The position numbers and the translations under genes were made by a program. From CAVURS01 sp963834425 (GTDB lineage: Bacteria; Actinomycetota; Actinomycetes; Actinomycetales; CAVURS01), in contig CAWIBR010000013.1 of the NCBI GenBank assembly GCA_963834425.1, forward strand, positions 1,054,001 through 1,118,000: DNA of 64,000 nucleotides, given 5' to 3'. The notes under the pieces are model-generated. The model was given only the letters and a program-made list of their open reading frames with translations, searched no databases and was not told the origin of the DNA. This document shows positions 19,529 through 29,231 of the stretch, piece after piece. Numbering within the stretch: position 1 is the first letter of the stretch; each line of letters starts with the position of its first letter.

Positions 19529-20810
19529 CTAGGTGACGGTCGCTCGCGTCGTGAACCGCGGGTCTGTCGCTTCGCCCGATTCGAGCACTGCGACCAGATT
19601 CGCCACTGCCGCAACGCAATCCGCGTGCGTGACGTAGAGCGGCGCGAAGCCCAGCCGCACGATGTCCGGCTCGCGGTAGTCCCCGATCACCCCGCGAGCG
19701 ATGAGGGCCTGCACCACGCCGTACGCCGCGGGGTGGCGCAGCGAGACCTGCGAGCCGCGCCGGTCGGCGGCGCGGGGAGTCACCACCTCGATGGCCGGCA
19801 GGACGGCGGTCAGGCTCTCGATGAAGAAGCCGGTGAGCGACAGCGAGGCCGCGCGGACATCGGCCAACGACAACCCGTCGTACGCCGTGAGCGCAGCCTC
19901 CATGGCCAGCAGGGACAGCATCGGCGGGGTTCCCACGCGAGCGCGGTCGATGCCCGGCGCCGGCCGGTAGCTCGCGCCCATGGCGAACGGGTCCGCGTGG
20001 CCGTTCCACCCGGTGATGGGCTGGGCGAAGTCGTCCTGGTGGCGGCGGGCGACGTAGATGTACGCCGGCGAGCCCGGTCCACCGTTGAGGTACTTGTAGG
20101 TGCAGCCCACCGCCAGGTCGACGCCGTGCGCATCCAGGCCGACATCCACCACCCCGGCCGAATGGCACAGGTCCCACAGGGCCAGCGCGCCCGCTGCCTG
20201 GATCGACGCGGTGAGCCCGGGCAGGTCCCACAGCTCGCCGGTGCGGAAGTCGACCTGGGACAGCGAGACCAGAGCGACCTCCGGGCCCGCGGGCCGCGAG
20301 CAGGGCCGGGACCTCGGGCGGAGGGGCGAGCAGGATCTCGCAGCCGGTCAGCTCGGCAACACCCTGCAGGACATAGAGATCGGTGGGGAACGACGCCGGA
20401 TCAGCGACGACCACGCGTCGGCCCGGCCGCATCCGCAGGGCGGCGACGTAGCACTTGAAGAGGTTGACCGACGTTGAGTCGCCGGCCACGATCTGCCCGG
20501 CCGCCGCACCCACCAGGCGTCCGATCGCATCGCCGACTCGGCCCTGCGCCGCCCACCAGTCGTTGGTGTTCCAGCTGGCGATCAGGTCCGAACCCCATTG
20601 CCGCTCAACGACATCGGCGACAACGGCGCCAACCGCGAGCGGCAGGGCGCCGAGACTGTTGCCGTCCAGATAGACCACGCCGGGAGGCAGCGCGAACCGG
20701 GCTCGGACGGGCCGCATGGGGCTGGCGCCGTCGAGCTCGGCGGCCCGGTCGCGGAGGTCGGCGATGAGCCGCTCGACGTTCGCGTCCTCACCCGCTCCAG
20801 AGCTGTCCAT
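19529..20810 (-). CDS. kynU: Kynureninase, one apparent frameshift
   Basis: A PLP enzyme that cleaves kynurenine to anthranilate and alanine in tryptophan catabolism. Visible features are VYLDGNSLGALP near residue 45, SWNTNDWWAAQGRVGD, GDSTSVNLFK, the PLP lysine in TYKYLNGGPGSPA and QPITGWNGHADPFAM. Near 20288 CCC must be read as CC so that AARGP joins EVALVSLSQVDF. Start ATG 20810 is 8 bases after a TAGGGT box, consistent with leaderless mRNA. kynA (tryptophan dioxygenase) is not in the window. It is divergent from pdxT, which makes its cofactor. Confidence 0.92.
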
Positions 20811-20818
20811 TGCGCGTG

Positions 20819-20841
20819 ACCCTAGCCCCGGCCCGTAGGCT
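20819..20841. promoter_or_regulatory. Back-to-back -10 boxes for leaderless kynU and pdxT
   Basis: In the 39 bases between kynU and pdxT, TAGGGT on the minus strand (20824-20819) ends 8 bases before the kynU ATG, and TAGGCT on the plus strand (20836-20841) ends 8 bases before the pdxT GTG at 20850. Both spacings fit leaderless transcription, which is common in actinobacteria. No clear -35 hexamers are seen. Confidence 0.5.
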
Positions 20842-20849
20842 TGTCGGTC

Positions 20850-21473
20850 GTGGCCAGCAGTCCCGTCGACCCTGTTGTGGGGGTCCTCGCCCTCCAGGGC
20901 GACGTGCGCGAGCACTTCCGGGCCCTGCAGGACTGCGGCGCGCAGCCCCGGTCGGTCCGCCGCCCCGAGGAGCTCGAGGGTCTGGACGGCATCGTGCTCC
21001 CCGGCGGGGAGTCCACCACGATCGACAAGCTGGCCCGGGCCTTCGGCCTCCGCGACCCGCTCCGCGAGGCGTTGCGGGCCGGCCTCCCGGCGTACGGGTC
21101 CTGTGCCGGGATGATCCTGCTCGCCGACCGGATCGTCGACGGCAAGCCGGACCAGGAGACGCTCGGCGGCATCGACATGACGGTCCGGCGTAACGCCTTC
21201 GGGCGGCAGGTGGACTCCTTCGAGACCGACGTCGACTTCGAGCATCTCGACGGTGCTCCGGTGCACGCGGTCTTCATCCGGGCGCCCTGGGTGGAGCAGG
21301 TAGGGGAGTCCGTCGAGGTGCTGGCGACCGTGGAGGAGGGGCCGGCCGCGGGTAGGATCGTGGCCGTCCGGCAGGGCGCGCTGTTGGCTACCTCGTTCCA
21401 TCCCGAGGTCACGGGGGAGCGCCGCGTCCACGGGCTCTTCGTGCAGATGATCCGGGCCGGCAAACGACAGTGA
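20850..21473 (+). CDS. pdxT: Pyridoxal 5'-phosphate synthase, glutaminase subunit PdxT
   Basis: PdxT hydrolyses glutamine and channels ammonia to PdxS. Class I glutaminase features are GVLALQGDVREH at the start, PGGESTT, the nucleophile Cys in YGSCAGMI and the His/Glu pair in SFHPEVTGE. The GTG at 20850 (MASSPVDPVV) is preferred over TTG 20841 because the latter overlaps the candidate -10 box. It is followed by yebC after 22 bases, an order also seen in M. tuberculosis (Rv2604c-Rv2603c). Confidence 0.95.
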   Translation: MASSPVDPVVGVLALQGDVREHFRALQDCGAQPRSVRRPEELEGLDGIVLPGGESTTIDKLARAFGLRDPLREALRAGLPAYGSCAGMILLADRIVDGKPDQETLGGIDMTVRRNAFGRQVDSFETDVDFEHLDGAPVHAVFIRAPWVEQVGESVEVLATVEEGPAAGRIVAVRQGALLATSFHPEVTGERRVHGLFVQMIRAGKRQ

Positions 21474-21495
21474 GCAGATCGAGCAAGGAGCGTTC

Positions 21496-22251
21496 ATGAG
21501 CGGCCACTCCAAGTGGGCGACGACCAAGCACAAGAAGGCCGTCGTCGACGCCAAGCGGAGCAAGGTCTTCGCCAAGCTGATCAAGAACATCGAGGTGGCG
21601 GCCCGGCTCGGCGGCGGCGACCCCGACGCCAACCCGACGCTCTACGACGCGATCTACAAGGCCAAGAAGACGTCCGTCCCCAACGACAACATCGACCGCG
21701 CGGTCAAGCGGGGGTCCGGCGCCGCAGCTGGGGGCGCCGACTACCAGACGATCATGTACGAGGGCTACGCCCCGGGCGGCGTCGCGATCCTGGTCGAGTG
21801 CCTCACCGACAACCGCAATCGAGCCGCGGCCGAGGTGCGGACGGCCATGACCCGGGCCGGCGGCAGCCTGGCTGACCCCGGCAGCGTGTCCTACATGTTC
21901 ACCCGCAAGGGCGTCGTCATCGTCGAGAAGCAAGGCGCCAAGCCCACCGAGGACGACGTGCTGGGCGCCGTGTTGGACGCCGGCGCCGAGGAGGTCAACG
22001 ACCTCGGCGAGTCGTTCGAGGTGGTCAGCGAGGCGACCGACGTGGTGGCCGTCCGGACCGCCCTGCAGGAGGCCGGCATCGACTACGAGTCGGCCGAGGT
22101 CGACTTCGTCCCGAGCGTCACCGTCGAGCTCGACGAGGACGGCGCCCGCAAGGTCTTCCGCCTGATCGAGGCCCTCGAGGACAGCGACGACGTCCAGAAC
22201 GTCTACGCCAACTACGACGTCTCCGACGAGGTCATGGAGTCCGTCGGCTGA
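21496..22251 (+). CDS. yebC: YebC/PmpR/TACO1-family protein
   Basis: 251 residues, full length. It begins with the family hallmark MSGHSKWATTKHKKAVVDAK and contains FAKLIKNIEVAARLGGGDP, NDNIDRAVKRGSG, YEGYAPGGVAILVECLTDN and NVYANYDVSDEVMESV at the end. Members are cytosolic DNA- or ribosome-associated regulators; some act as transcription factors, others help translate proline stretches. AAGGAG precedes the ATG. Its place next to ruvCAB is conserved across bacteria. Confidence 0.95.
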   Translation: MSGHSKWATTKHKKAVVDAKRSKVFAKLIKNIEVAARLGGGDPDANPTLYDAIYKAKKTSVPNDNIDRAVKRGSGAAAGGADYQTIMYEGYAPGGVAILVECLTDNRNRAAAEVRTAMTRAGGSLADPGSVSYMFTRKGVVIVEKQGAKPTEDDVLGAVLDAGAEEVNDLGESFEVVSEATDVVAVRTALQEAGIDYESAEVDFVPSVTVELDEDGARKVFRLIEALEDSDDVQNVYANYDVSDEVMESVG

Positions 22252-22403
22252 CCCCGCCCTTTCCTGTCGCGGCGACGCCGCCGTGCCAATAGGTTCGGCG
22301 CGGCGACGCCCGTGCAACGAAGGCGGGATTGGCGTAACTCCGCACACTGGACGTCCGCGTGGCGGTCCCTGGACAGCCGGGGCTCGGCTTGTACGGTGAC
22401 TTC

Positions 22404-22417
22404 CGAACAGGTGTTCG
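22404..22417. promoter_or_regulatory. LexA (SOS) box ahead of ruvC
   Basis: CGAAC-AGGT-GTTCG is a perfect inverted repeat with a 4-base centre and matches the known actinobacterial LexA consensus CGAAC-N4-GTTCG. It lies 47 bases before the ruvC start, the expected place for control of the ruvCAB recombination genes by DNA damage. Confidence 0.85.
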
Positions 22418-22464
22418 GACGCAGAGCGCCGTACGCCGACTGCTAGCGACGAGGGAGACCGGCT

Positions 22465-23019
22465 GTGCGAGTGCTCGGCGTGGACCCCGGCCTGACCCGC
22501 TGCGGCGTCGGCGTCGTCGAGGGCGTGCCCGGCCGGCCACCGCGCCTGGTCGACGTCCTGGTCATCCGGACCCCCGCGGGCGACGACATCGCCGACCGGC
22601 TCCTGGTCATCGCCGCCGAGATCGGCGCCGCGATGGACCGCCTGCAACCGGACGCCGTCGCCGTCGAGCGGGTCTTCAGCCAGCACAACGTCCGCACCGT
22701 GATGGGTACGGCGCAAGCCAGCGCCGTCGCGATGCTGGCGGCCGCGCAACGCGGCGTACCCGTCGCCCTGCACACCCCGAGCGAGGTCAAAGCGGCGGTG
22801 ACCGGCAACGGCCGGGCCGACAAGGACCAGGTGGGGGCCATGGTCACCCGCCTCCTCCGGCTCACTGAACAGCCCCGACCGGCCGACGCCTCCGACGCTC
22901 TGGCCCTGGCCATCTGTCACCTCTGGCGAGGAGCCGCCCAGCGACGACTCACCGTCGCCTCGACGGCCTCCCGAGCGGCCTCGGCCGCGGCCAAAGCCGG
23001 AACGGCGGGCGCCCGATGA
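22465..23019 (+). CDS. ruvC: Holliday junction resolvase RuvC
   Basis: RuvC cuts four-way DNA junctions during recombinational repair. It is 184 residues and contains the RNase H-fold acidic residues in GVDPGLTRCG, VAVERVF and SDALALAICH. The GTG at 22465 (MRVLGVDPG) is preceded by GAGGGAG. The stop overlaps the ruvA ATG by 4 bases (ATGA). A LexA box lies upstream. Confidence 0.96.
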   Translation: MRVLGVDPGLTRCGVGVVEGVPGRPPRLVDVLVIRTPAGDDIADRLLVIAAEIGAAMDRLQPDAVAVERVFSQHNVRTVMGTAQASAVAMLAAAQRGVPVALHTPSEVKAAVTGNGRADKDQVGAMVTRLLRLTEQPRPADASDALALAICHLWRGAAQRRLTVASTASRAASAAAKAGTAGAR

Positions 23020-23631
23020 TCGCCACCGTCCGCGGCCTGGTCGCCGCCGTCAGCCTGGACTCAGCCGTGATCGAGGTCGGCGGGGTCGGCATCCTCGTGC
23101 ACGCCGCGCCCGGCACGCTGGCCGAGCTGGTGATCGGGCAGCCGGCCCAGCTCTTCACCTCACTCGTGGTGCGCGAGGACTCCCTCACGCTCTACGGCTT
23201 CCTGACCGATGACGAGCGCTCGACCTTCGAGCTGGTGCAGACCGTCTCCGGGATCGGTCCGCGGCTCGCCCTGGCCATGCTCGCCGTGCACGAGCCGGAC
23301 GGCCTGCGCCGCGCGGTCGCCACGGACGACCTGGTGGCCCTGTGCCGCGTGCCCGGCATCGGCCGCAAGGGCGCCCAGCGGCTCGTGCTCGAGCTCAAGG
23401 ACCGGCTCGGCCCACCAGGGCTCACGCCCGAGCAGGCCCCGCGTCCGGCCGCCACCGCCGCCGACGGCCGACCGCAAGTGCGCGACGCGCTGGTCGGCCT
23501 CGGCTGGTCGGCCAAGGCGGCCGACGACGCGCTCGACCAGGTCCTGGCCGCGACCGATGACGGTGACGCGCCACCCGGCCGACGTCGCGACCCTCCTGCG
23601 CGCTGCCCTTCGGCAGCTGGGCCGCACATGA
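23016..23631 (+). CDS. ruvA: Holliday junction DNA helicase subunit RuvA, one apparent frameshift
   Basis: RuvA binds the Holliday junction and loads RuvB. The N-terminal OB fold (MIATVRGLVAAVS), the helix-hairpin-helix pairs (VSGIGPRLALAML, VPGIGRKGAQRLV) and the C-terminal RuvB-contacting domain (ALVGLGWSAKAADDAL) are present. Near 23574 a CC must be read as C, which restores DDGDAHPADVATLL and the ending RAALRQLGR with TGA 23629-23631, overlapping the ruvB ATG. As written, the frame instead runs in phase into ruvB and mimics a RuvA-RuvB fusion. Confidence 0.92.
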
Positions 23632-24773
23632 GCACCGACGGCTCGTACGACGCGACGTCCGGCCTGCTGGACGGTCACGCTGACCCGGACGACATCGAGG
23701 AACTCGCCGCCGAGCAGGCGCTGCGACCCAAGCGGCTGGAGGAGTTCCCCGGCCAGCCCAAGGTCCGCGAGCAGCTCGCGCTGATGCTGCAGGCCGCCAA
23801 GGGCCGCGGCGGCGTGCCGGACCACGTGCTGCTCTCCGGACCACCCGGCCTCGGCAAGACGACGTTGGCGATGATCGTGGCCGCTGAGATGGGTGCGCCG
23901 CTGCGCATCACGAGCGGTCCCGCCATCCAGCACGCCGGCGACCTGGCCGCGATCCTGTCCCAGCTCGGCGAGGGCGAGGTGCTCTTCCTGGACGAGATCC
24001 ACCGGATGTCGCGCCCGGCCGAGGAGATGCTCTACGTCGCGATGGAGGACTTCCGGGTCGACGTCGTCGTCGGCAAGGGGCCGGGCGCCACCGCCATCCC
24101 GCTGGAGATCCCGACCTTCACCCTGGTCGGGGCGACCACCCGGGCCGGTCTCCTGCCCGCGCCGCTGCGCGACCGGTTCGGCTTCACCGGACACCTCGAC
24201 TACTACTCGGTCGTCGACCTCGAGACGATCCTGCACCGCTCGGCCAGCCTGCTCGGGATCGCGCTCGACGAGCAGGGTGGTCACGAGATCGCCCGCCGGT
24301 CCAGGGGCACCCCGCGGATCACCAACCGGCTGTTGCGCCGGGTGCGGGACTGGGCCGAGGTGCACGGCGACGGTGCGATCGACCTGGCTGCCGCCCGAGC
24401 CGCGTTGCAGCTCTACGACGTGGACGAGCTGGGCCTGGACCGCCTCGACCGGGCGGTCCTGGAGACCCTTTGCCGGCGGTTCGGCGGCGGGCCGGTCGGC
24501 TTGTCGACGCTGGCCGTGGCCGTCGGCGAGGAGACCGAGACGGTGGAGACGGTCGCCGAGCCGTATCTCGTCCGCGAGGGCCTGCTGGTCCGGACGCCGC
24601 GCGGTCGCGCGGCCACGCACGCCGCCTGGGAGCACCTGGGGATGACCGCGCCGGCGCTCAGCGGCCAGGCCGCCCTGCCGTTCGGCGAGCCGCGCGAGGA
24701 CCGGGCCGCCGGCCGCGGGGCGGACGGGCCGTCCACGCCCGGACCCGGGGACACGATGGGCCGCCTGGGTTGA
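23628..24773 (+). CDS. ruvB: Holliday junction branch migration ATPase RuvB
   Basis: A hexameric AAA+ motor that drives branch migration with RuvA. It has Walker A GPPGLGKTT, Walker B LFLDEIHRM, sensor GATTRAG and the arginine finger region APLRDRFGF. A C-terminal winged helix follows (GGGPVGLSTLAVAVGEE), then a non-conserved Gly/Pro/Asp-rich tail of about 35 residues. ATG 23628 overlaps the ruvA stop (ATGA). It is the last gene of the ruvCAB operon. Confidence 0.96.
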   Translation: MSTDGSYDATSGLLDGHADPDDIEELAAEQALRPKRLEEFPGQPKVREQLALMLQAAKGRGGVPDHVLLSGPPGLGKTTLAMIVAAEMGAPLRITSGPAIQHAGDLAAILSQLGEGEVLFLDEIHRMSRPAEEMLYVAMEDFRVDVVVGKGPGATAIPLEIPTFTLVGATTRAGLLPAPLRDRFGFTGHLDYYSVVDLETILHRSASLLGIALDEQGGHEIARRSRGTPRITNRLLRRVRDWAEVHGDGAIDLAAARAALQLYDVDELGLDRLDRAVLETLCRRFGGGPVGLSTLAVAVGEETETVETVAEPYLVREGLLVRTPRGRAATHAAWEHLGMTAPALSGQAALPFGEPREDRAAGRGADGPSTPGPGDTMGRLG

Positions 24774-24788
24774 GCAGCCGTGTCACCT

Positions 24789-24817
24789 TTGGTCATCGGG
24801 CGTCACTCACCTAGACT
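24789..24817 (+). promoter_or_regulatory. Candidate housekeeping promoter for yajC-secDF
   Basis: TTGGTC (24789-24794), a 17-base spacer and TAGACT (24812-24817) fit a sigma-A-type actinobacterial promoter. It lies just after the ruvB stop and about 110 bases before yajC. Confidence 0.5.
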
Positions 24818-24927
24818 CTTGCGGCGGCCCTACGCAGCATGCTCGGGCCACGCTCCAGATGGGTGCCCGTGCCGCGCCCTCGACCAGGCAAGCCACTGAG
24901 CGGCAGGCACCGACGGAGGGATCACCC

Positions 24928-25251
24928 GTGAACGGCAGCATCATCTTCCTGCTGCTCCCTGTCGCCTTGGTCCTGCTCCTGGTCAACAGCCAGCGCCGGC
25001 GCGCTCGTCAGGCGGCCTCCTTGCAGAGCGATCTGACCGTGGGGGCGGAGATCTGCACCACCTCCGGGCTGTTCGGCACGATCGTCTCGCTGACCGACAA
25101 GGAAGCCGTCATCGAGGCCGCGCCGGGCGTGCATCTGCGTTTCGACCGCCGAGCGGTCGCACTCGTCGTACCGTCAGTGGGGCCGGAGGACGCACCGGGC
25201 TTCGCCGCAGGCCCCGAGCCTGGTGACGACGGGCACCCCAGCGCACCCTGA
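24928..25251 (+). CDS. yajC: Sec translocon accessory protein YajC
   Basis: A 107-residue single-pass membrane protein that associates with SecDF and SecYEG. The N-terminal helix is SIIFLLLPVALVLLLVN, followed by the basic stretch SQRRRARQ and the cytosolic domain (VGAEICTTSGLFGTIVSLTD). GTG 24928 has GGAGGG upstream and places the helix at the very start; an in-frame ATG at 24859 would add an unlikely leader. It is followed by secD after 127 bases. Confidence 0.93.
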   Translation: MNGSIIFLLLPVALVLLLVNSQRRRARQAASLQSDLTVGAEICTTSGLFGTIVSLTDKEAVIEAAPGVHLRFDRRAVALVVPSVGPEDAPGFAAGPEPGDDGHPSAP

Positions 25252-25378
25252 GACGTTGGACCCCCGGACTGACTCGGACTGACCTCAGCCTGAACCCAGC
25301 TCGCCGCACACCGACCACACCGACCGCACCAACCAGCCGCACATCAGCACGAAGCGCAGAACCAAGGAGACCGACGAC

Positions 25379-27449
25379 GTGGCACGACCGACCCGGGCCG
25401 GACGGCCCGGCCGCGCACTCCTGGGCCTGCTCACCCTGCTGGTCGTGCTCTACGGCACCATCGCCGCGGCCCACTTCCACGGCACCGGGACGCTGACGCC
25501 CAAGCTCGGCCTGGACCTCGAGGGCGGCGACGAGATCGTGCTGCAGCCGGTCACCACCGGCACCGTCTCCCAAGGCACCATCAACCAGGCGATCAGCATC
25601 ATCCGCGACCGGGTCAACGGCACCGGCATCAGCGAGGCCCAGGTCACCTCCCAGGGCGGCAAGAACATCGTGGTCGACCTGCCCGGCACGCCGAGCCAGG
25701 CGACCAAGAACCTGGTCAAGACCTCGGCCCAGCTGCACTTCCGCCCGGTGATCCAGGAGGGGGCAGCCGGCGCGTCGGCGACGCCCACCGCCACGGCCAC
25801 CGGCACATCGAGCGGTGGCTCGACCGCGACCTCCACGGCCTCGCCGACCGGCGGTGCGACGGCCAGTTCCCGCGCCTCGGGCACTCCGTCGACGGCGGGC
25901 CGGGCCATCCCCAAGGCCCTGGCTGCCGCGCCGACCCCGTCGACCACCCCCACCGGGACCAGCACGCCAGCCGCGGCCGCGACCACCCCGAGCGCCGCGG
26001 CGACGACGCCGACGGCCAAGCCCACCGACGCGAGCGACCCGAACTGGGTGACGCCGGCCCTCCAGGCGCAGTACGACGCCGAGACCTGCACCGACCTGAA
26101 CAAGTTCCGGACCAACACCGAGGACCCGGCCAAGCCCTACGTCACCTGCTCGACCGACGGCACGACCAAGTACATCCTGGGTCCGGCCGAGCTTGCCGGC
26201 ACGGACATCAGCGGGGCCACCGCTCAACTGCAGAGCAGCTCGACCGGCACCCCCCTGACGACCTGGGAGGTCGCGCTCAACTTCGACAAGGCGGGCACCG
26301 ACAAGTTCGGCACGGTCACCGAGCGGCTGGTCGCGCCTTCCGGCACCGCGCAACCAGTTCGCCATCGTGGTCGACGGCTTGGTGATCTCCTCGCCGACGA
26401 CGCAGTCGGCGATCGTCGGCGGGCAGGCCTCGATCAGCGGCCCGGGCATCACCGAGTCGTCGTCCCGCGAGCTGGCCAACCAGCTCAAGTACGGCGCGCT
26501 GCCGATCTCGTTCAAGGTCCTGAACGAGAACTCGATCAGCCCCACCCTGGGTCGCGACCAGCTGCAGAAGAGCCTGATCGCCGGCCTGATCGGCCTGCTG
26601 CTCGTCGTGCTCTACACCCTGCTCCAGTACCGCCTGCTGGGGCTGGTCACCGTCGCCTCGCTGGCCATCGCCTCGACGCTGACCTACGGCTTCGTCGTCT
26701 ACCTGGGCTGGGCCCAGGGCTTCCGGCTGACGCTGGCCGGCGTGACCGGTCTGATCGTCTCGATCGGTATCACCGCCGACTCCTTCATCGTGTTCTTCGA
26801 ACGAGTCCGAGATGAGGTCCGCGACGGGCGCAACCTGCGCTCGGCCGTCGAGACCGGCTGGGCCCGTGGCCGCCGCACGATCCTGGCCGCCGACTCGGTG
26901 AGCTTCCTGGCCGCGGTCGTGCTGTACCTCCTGGCCGCCGGCAACGTGCAGGGCTTCGCCTACACCCTGGGCCTGACGACCATCATCGACGTGATCGTGG
27001 TGTTCCTCTTCACCCACCCGATGCTGCAGCTGCTGGCCCGCACCAAGTTCTTCGGCGAGGGCCATCCGTGGAGCGGGTTGGACCCGGAGCGCTCGGTGTC
27101 ACGGCCCGCAAGCGGCGTACGGCGAGTGCTCCGGCCACCGGTGTCCCCGAGTTGGTGACAGCCGGCGCGGCCGTGGGCAGCAGCGGCTCGACCGCGGGGG
27201 CGCGGGGCGCTCGCAAGGCCCGCGCGGCGACTCCGTCTGCGGCTCCGGCGACGTCGCAAGCCGCGGCTGAGGCCACGACCGACGCCAGCGACCGAGGCCG
27301 CACCCGATACGCCGCCGGATACGCCAGCCGGGCTCACCAGCCCGGACCAGCCGGTCGGTCCGGCCCAGAAGGCCCGCCAGGGTGACACCATCGCGGCGCG
27401 CCGGGCCGCTGCGGCCCGAGCAGCCGCGGCCGAGGGAGAGGACGACTGA
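25379..27449 (+). CDS. secD: Protein translocase subunit SecD, about three apparent frameshifts
   Basis: SecD uses the proton-motive force to help export preproteins. It has the N-terminal membrane helix (ALLGLLTLLVVLYGTIAAAH), the P1 domain with LGLDLEGGDEIVLQP, a long Thr/Ala/Ser/Pro-rich insert at about residues 135-225, then the C-terminal six-helix RND part (NENSISPTLGRDQLQKSLIA, GITADSFIVFFERVRDE). A surplus C near 26351 breaks the frame before NQFAIVVDGL. A further missing base near 27088 and an extra one near 27300 are needed for a tail that would end at TGA 27447-27449, overlapping the secF ATG. Without those two changes the protein ends at 27158. Confidence 0.88.
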
Positions 27450-28636
27450 TGCCCAGCTTCGCCACCTTCGGCAACGAGCTCTACACCGGCGAGCGGTCGA
27501 TCAACTTCGTCGGCCGGCAGAAGCTCTGGTTCTCGATCTCCGGCGTGGTCATCGCCTTGTCGCTGATCGGCCTCTTCGGCCGCGGGCTCAACCTGTCGCT
27601 GGAGTTCAAGGGCGGCTCGGAGTTCACGGTCAGCAACGCCCAGACCACCAACGACGTCATCGGCCGCGACGCGGTCCAGAGCGTCGACCCGACGGCCGAC
27701 GCCCAGGTGACCAAGGTCGGCACCGACTCGGTGCGGGTGCAGACCTCCAAGCTCAAGAACGACAGCAAGAACGAAGCCGTGGTCGCCGCCCTGGCCAAGG
27801 CCTACGGCGTCAGCTCCGGACCAGGTCTCCTCGACCTTCATCGGCCCCAGCTGGGGCGCTGACATCTCCCGGAAGGCCCTCCAGGGACTGATCGTCTTCC
27901 TGATCCTGGTTTCCGGCATCATCGCGCTCTACTTCCGCACCTGGACCATGGCCGTGGCCGGGATCGTCGCGCTGTTGCACGACCTCTTGATCACGGCGGG
28001 CATTTACGCCCTCGTGGGCTTCGAGGTGTCGCCGGCCTCGGTGATCGGCTTCCTGACCATCCTCGGTTATTCGCTCTATGACACGGTCGTGGTCTTCGAC
28101 AAGGTCCGAGAGAACACCCAAAACCTCACGGCCACAGCGAAATCCACCTACTCCGAGGCGGCGAACCTCGCGGTCAACCAGACCCTGGTCCGGTCGATCA
28201 ACACCTCGGTCGTCGCCCTGCTGCCGATCGGCGCGATCCTGGTGATCGGCACCGTCCTGGGTCGGTGCGGGCACGCTGGAGGACCTGGCTCTCGCCCTGT
28301 TCATCGGCATTGCGACCGGCACGTACTCATCGATCTTCATCGCGACGCCGCTGCTGGCCGACCTGCGCGAGCGCCAGCCGGAGATGAAGGCGCTGCGCAG
28401 CCGAGTGCTGAAGCGCCGCGCTGCCCAGGCGGCCGGCGCCGGCGCTGCGCGCACCGGCGCGGCGGGCGAACTCGCCGCGGCGGGCGGAGTCGAGGACGGC
28501 GTCCGAGGGGGCGCGGACCACCACCGTGACCGTCGCCCGGCCCGGCGCGGCCACCCCGGCCAAGACCAGCGGCACCCGCAACCAGCCCAAACGGACCAAG
28601 AAGAAACCCAGCGGGCCCAGCGGCAAACGCCGGTGA
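27449..28636 (+). CDS. secF: Protein translocase subunit SecF, three apparent +1 frameshifts
   Basis: The partner of SecD, with six membrane helices. Visible blocks are RSINFVGRQKLWFSISGVV, LSLEFKGGSEFTV, the D4 motif region VIGFLTILGYSLYDTVVVFD with KVRENTQ, and NQTLVRSINTSVVALLPI. Surplus G near 27820 (SSDQVSSTFIG), a surplus base near 28262 (VLGGAGTLEDLALALF) and GGGGG for GGGG near 28508 each shift the frame by +1. The Lys-rich end KRTKKKPSGPSGKRR stops at TGA 28634-28636, overlapping the apt GTG. Three +1 events in one essential gene point to sequence error. Confidence 0.88.
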
Positions 28637-29160
28637 CCTCGGCCGATCTGGCCGCGCTCGTCGAGCGGCTGGTCCGGACCGTGCCGGACTTCCCGGAGCC
28701 GGGCATCCTGTTCCGCGACATCACGCCGTTCCTCGGTGACGGGCCGGCCTTCCGCAGCCTGGTCGACGCCTGGGCCGAGCAGCACGCCGGTGTCGATGTC
28801 GTCGCCGGGGTCGAGGCCCGCGGCTTCATCCTGGCCGCGCCCCTCGCGACGCGGCTCGGCGTCGGCTTCGTCCCGGTGCGCAAGGCCGGCAAGCTGCCGG
28901 GTCTCACCGAGCGAGCGTCGTACGCGCTGGAGTACGGCGAGGCGGTGCTCGAGGTGACCCAGGACGCGGTCCGGCCCGGTCAGCGGGTGCTCCTCGTCGA
29001 CGACGTCCTGGCGACAGGGGGCACCGCGGCGGCGGCCGCCGAGCTGATCGAGCGCCAAGGCGGTGTGGTCGTGGCCGTCCAGGTCTTGATCGAGCTGTCC
29101 GCGCTCGGGGGCCGGGATCGGCTGCCGGGTCGTGAGGTGCTGACCACGTTCGCCGTGTGA
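28633..29160 (+). CDS. apt: Adenine phosphoribosyltransferase
   Basis: Salvages adenine to AMP with PRPP. 175 residues with FRDITPFLGDG, GVEARGFILAAPLA, VRKAGKLPG and the PRPP-binding motif VLLVDDVLATGGT. GTG 28633 overlaps the secF stop (GTGA); the frame is open upstream only because it coincides with one of the secF frames. It lies between secF and relA, as in M. tuberculosis. Confidence 0.95.
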   Translation: MTSADLAALVERLVRTVPDFPEPGILFRDITPFLGDGPAFRSLVDAWAEQHAGVDVVAGVEARGFILAAPLATRLGVGFVPVRKAGKLPGLTERASYALEYGEAVLEVTQDAVRPGQRVLLVDDVLATGGTAAAAAELIERQGGVVVAVQVLIELSALGGRDRLPGREVLTTFAV

Positions 29161-29231
29161 GTCCGGGCCTCGGCGCCCCGCCTAGACTGGTAGGGCCCTG
29201 CCCACGAGGCGGCGGCACACCGGGAGGATCC

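Noticed and set aside
27449..28636. Programmed +1 frameshifting in secF and other genes
   Set aside because: Shifts occur at many different unrelated sites without slippery-codon or stop-codon arrangement; sequence error explains them better.
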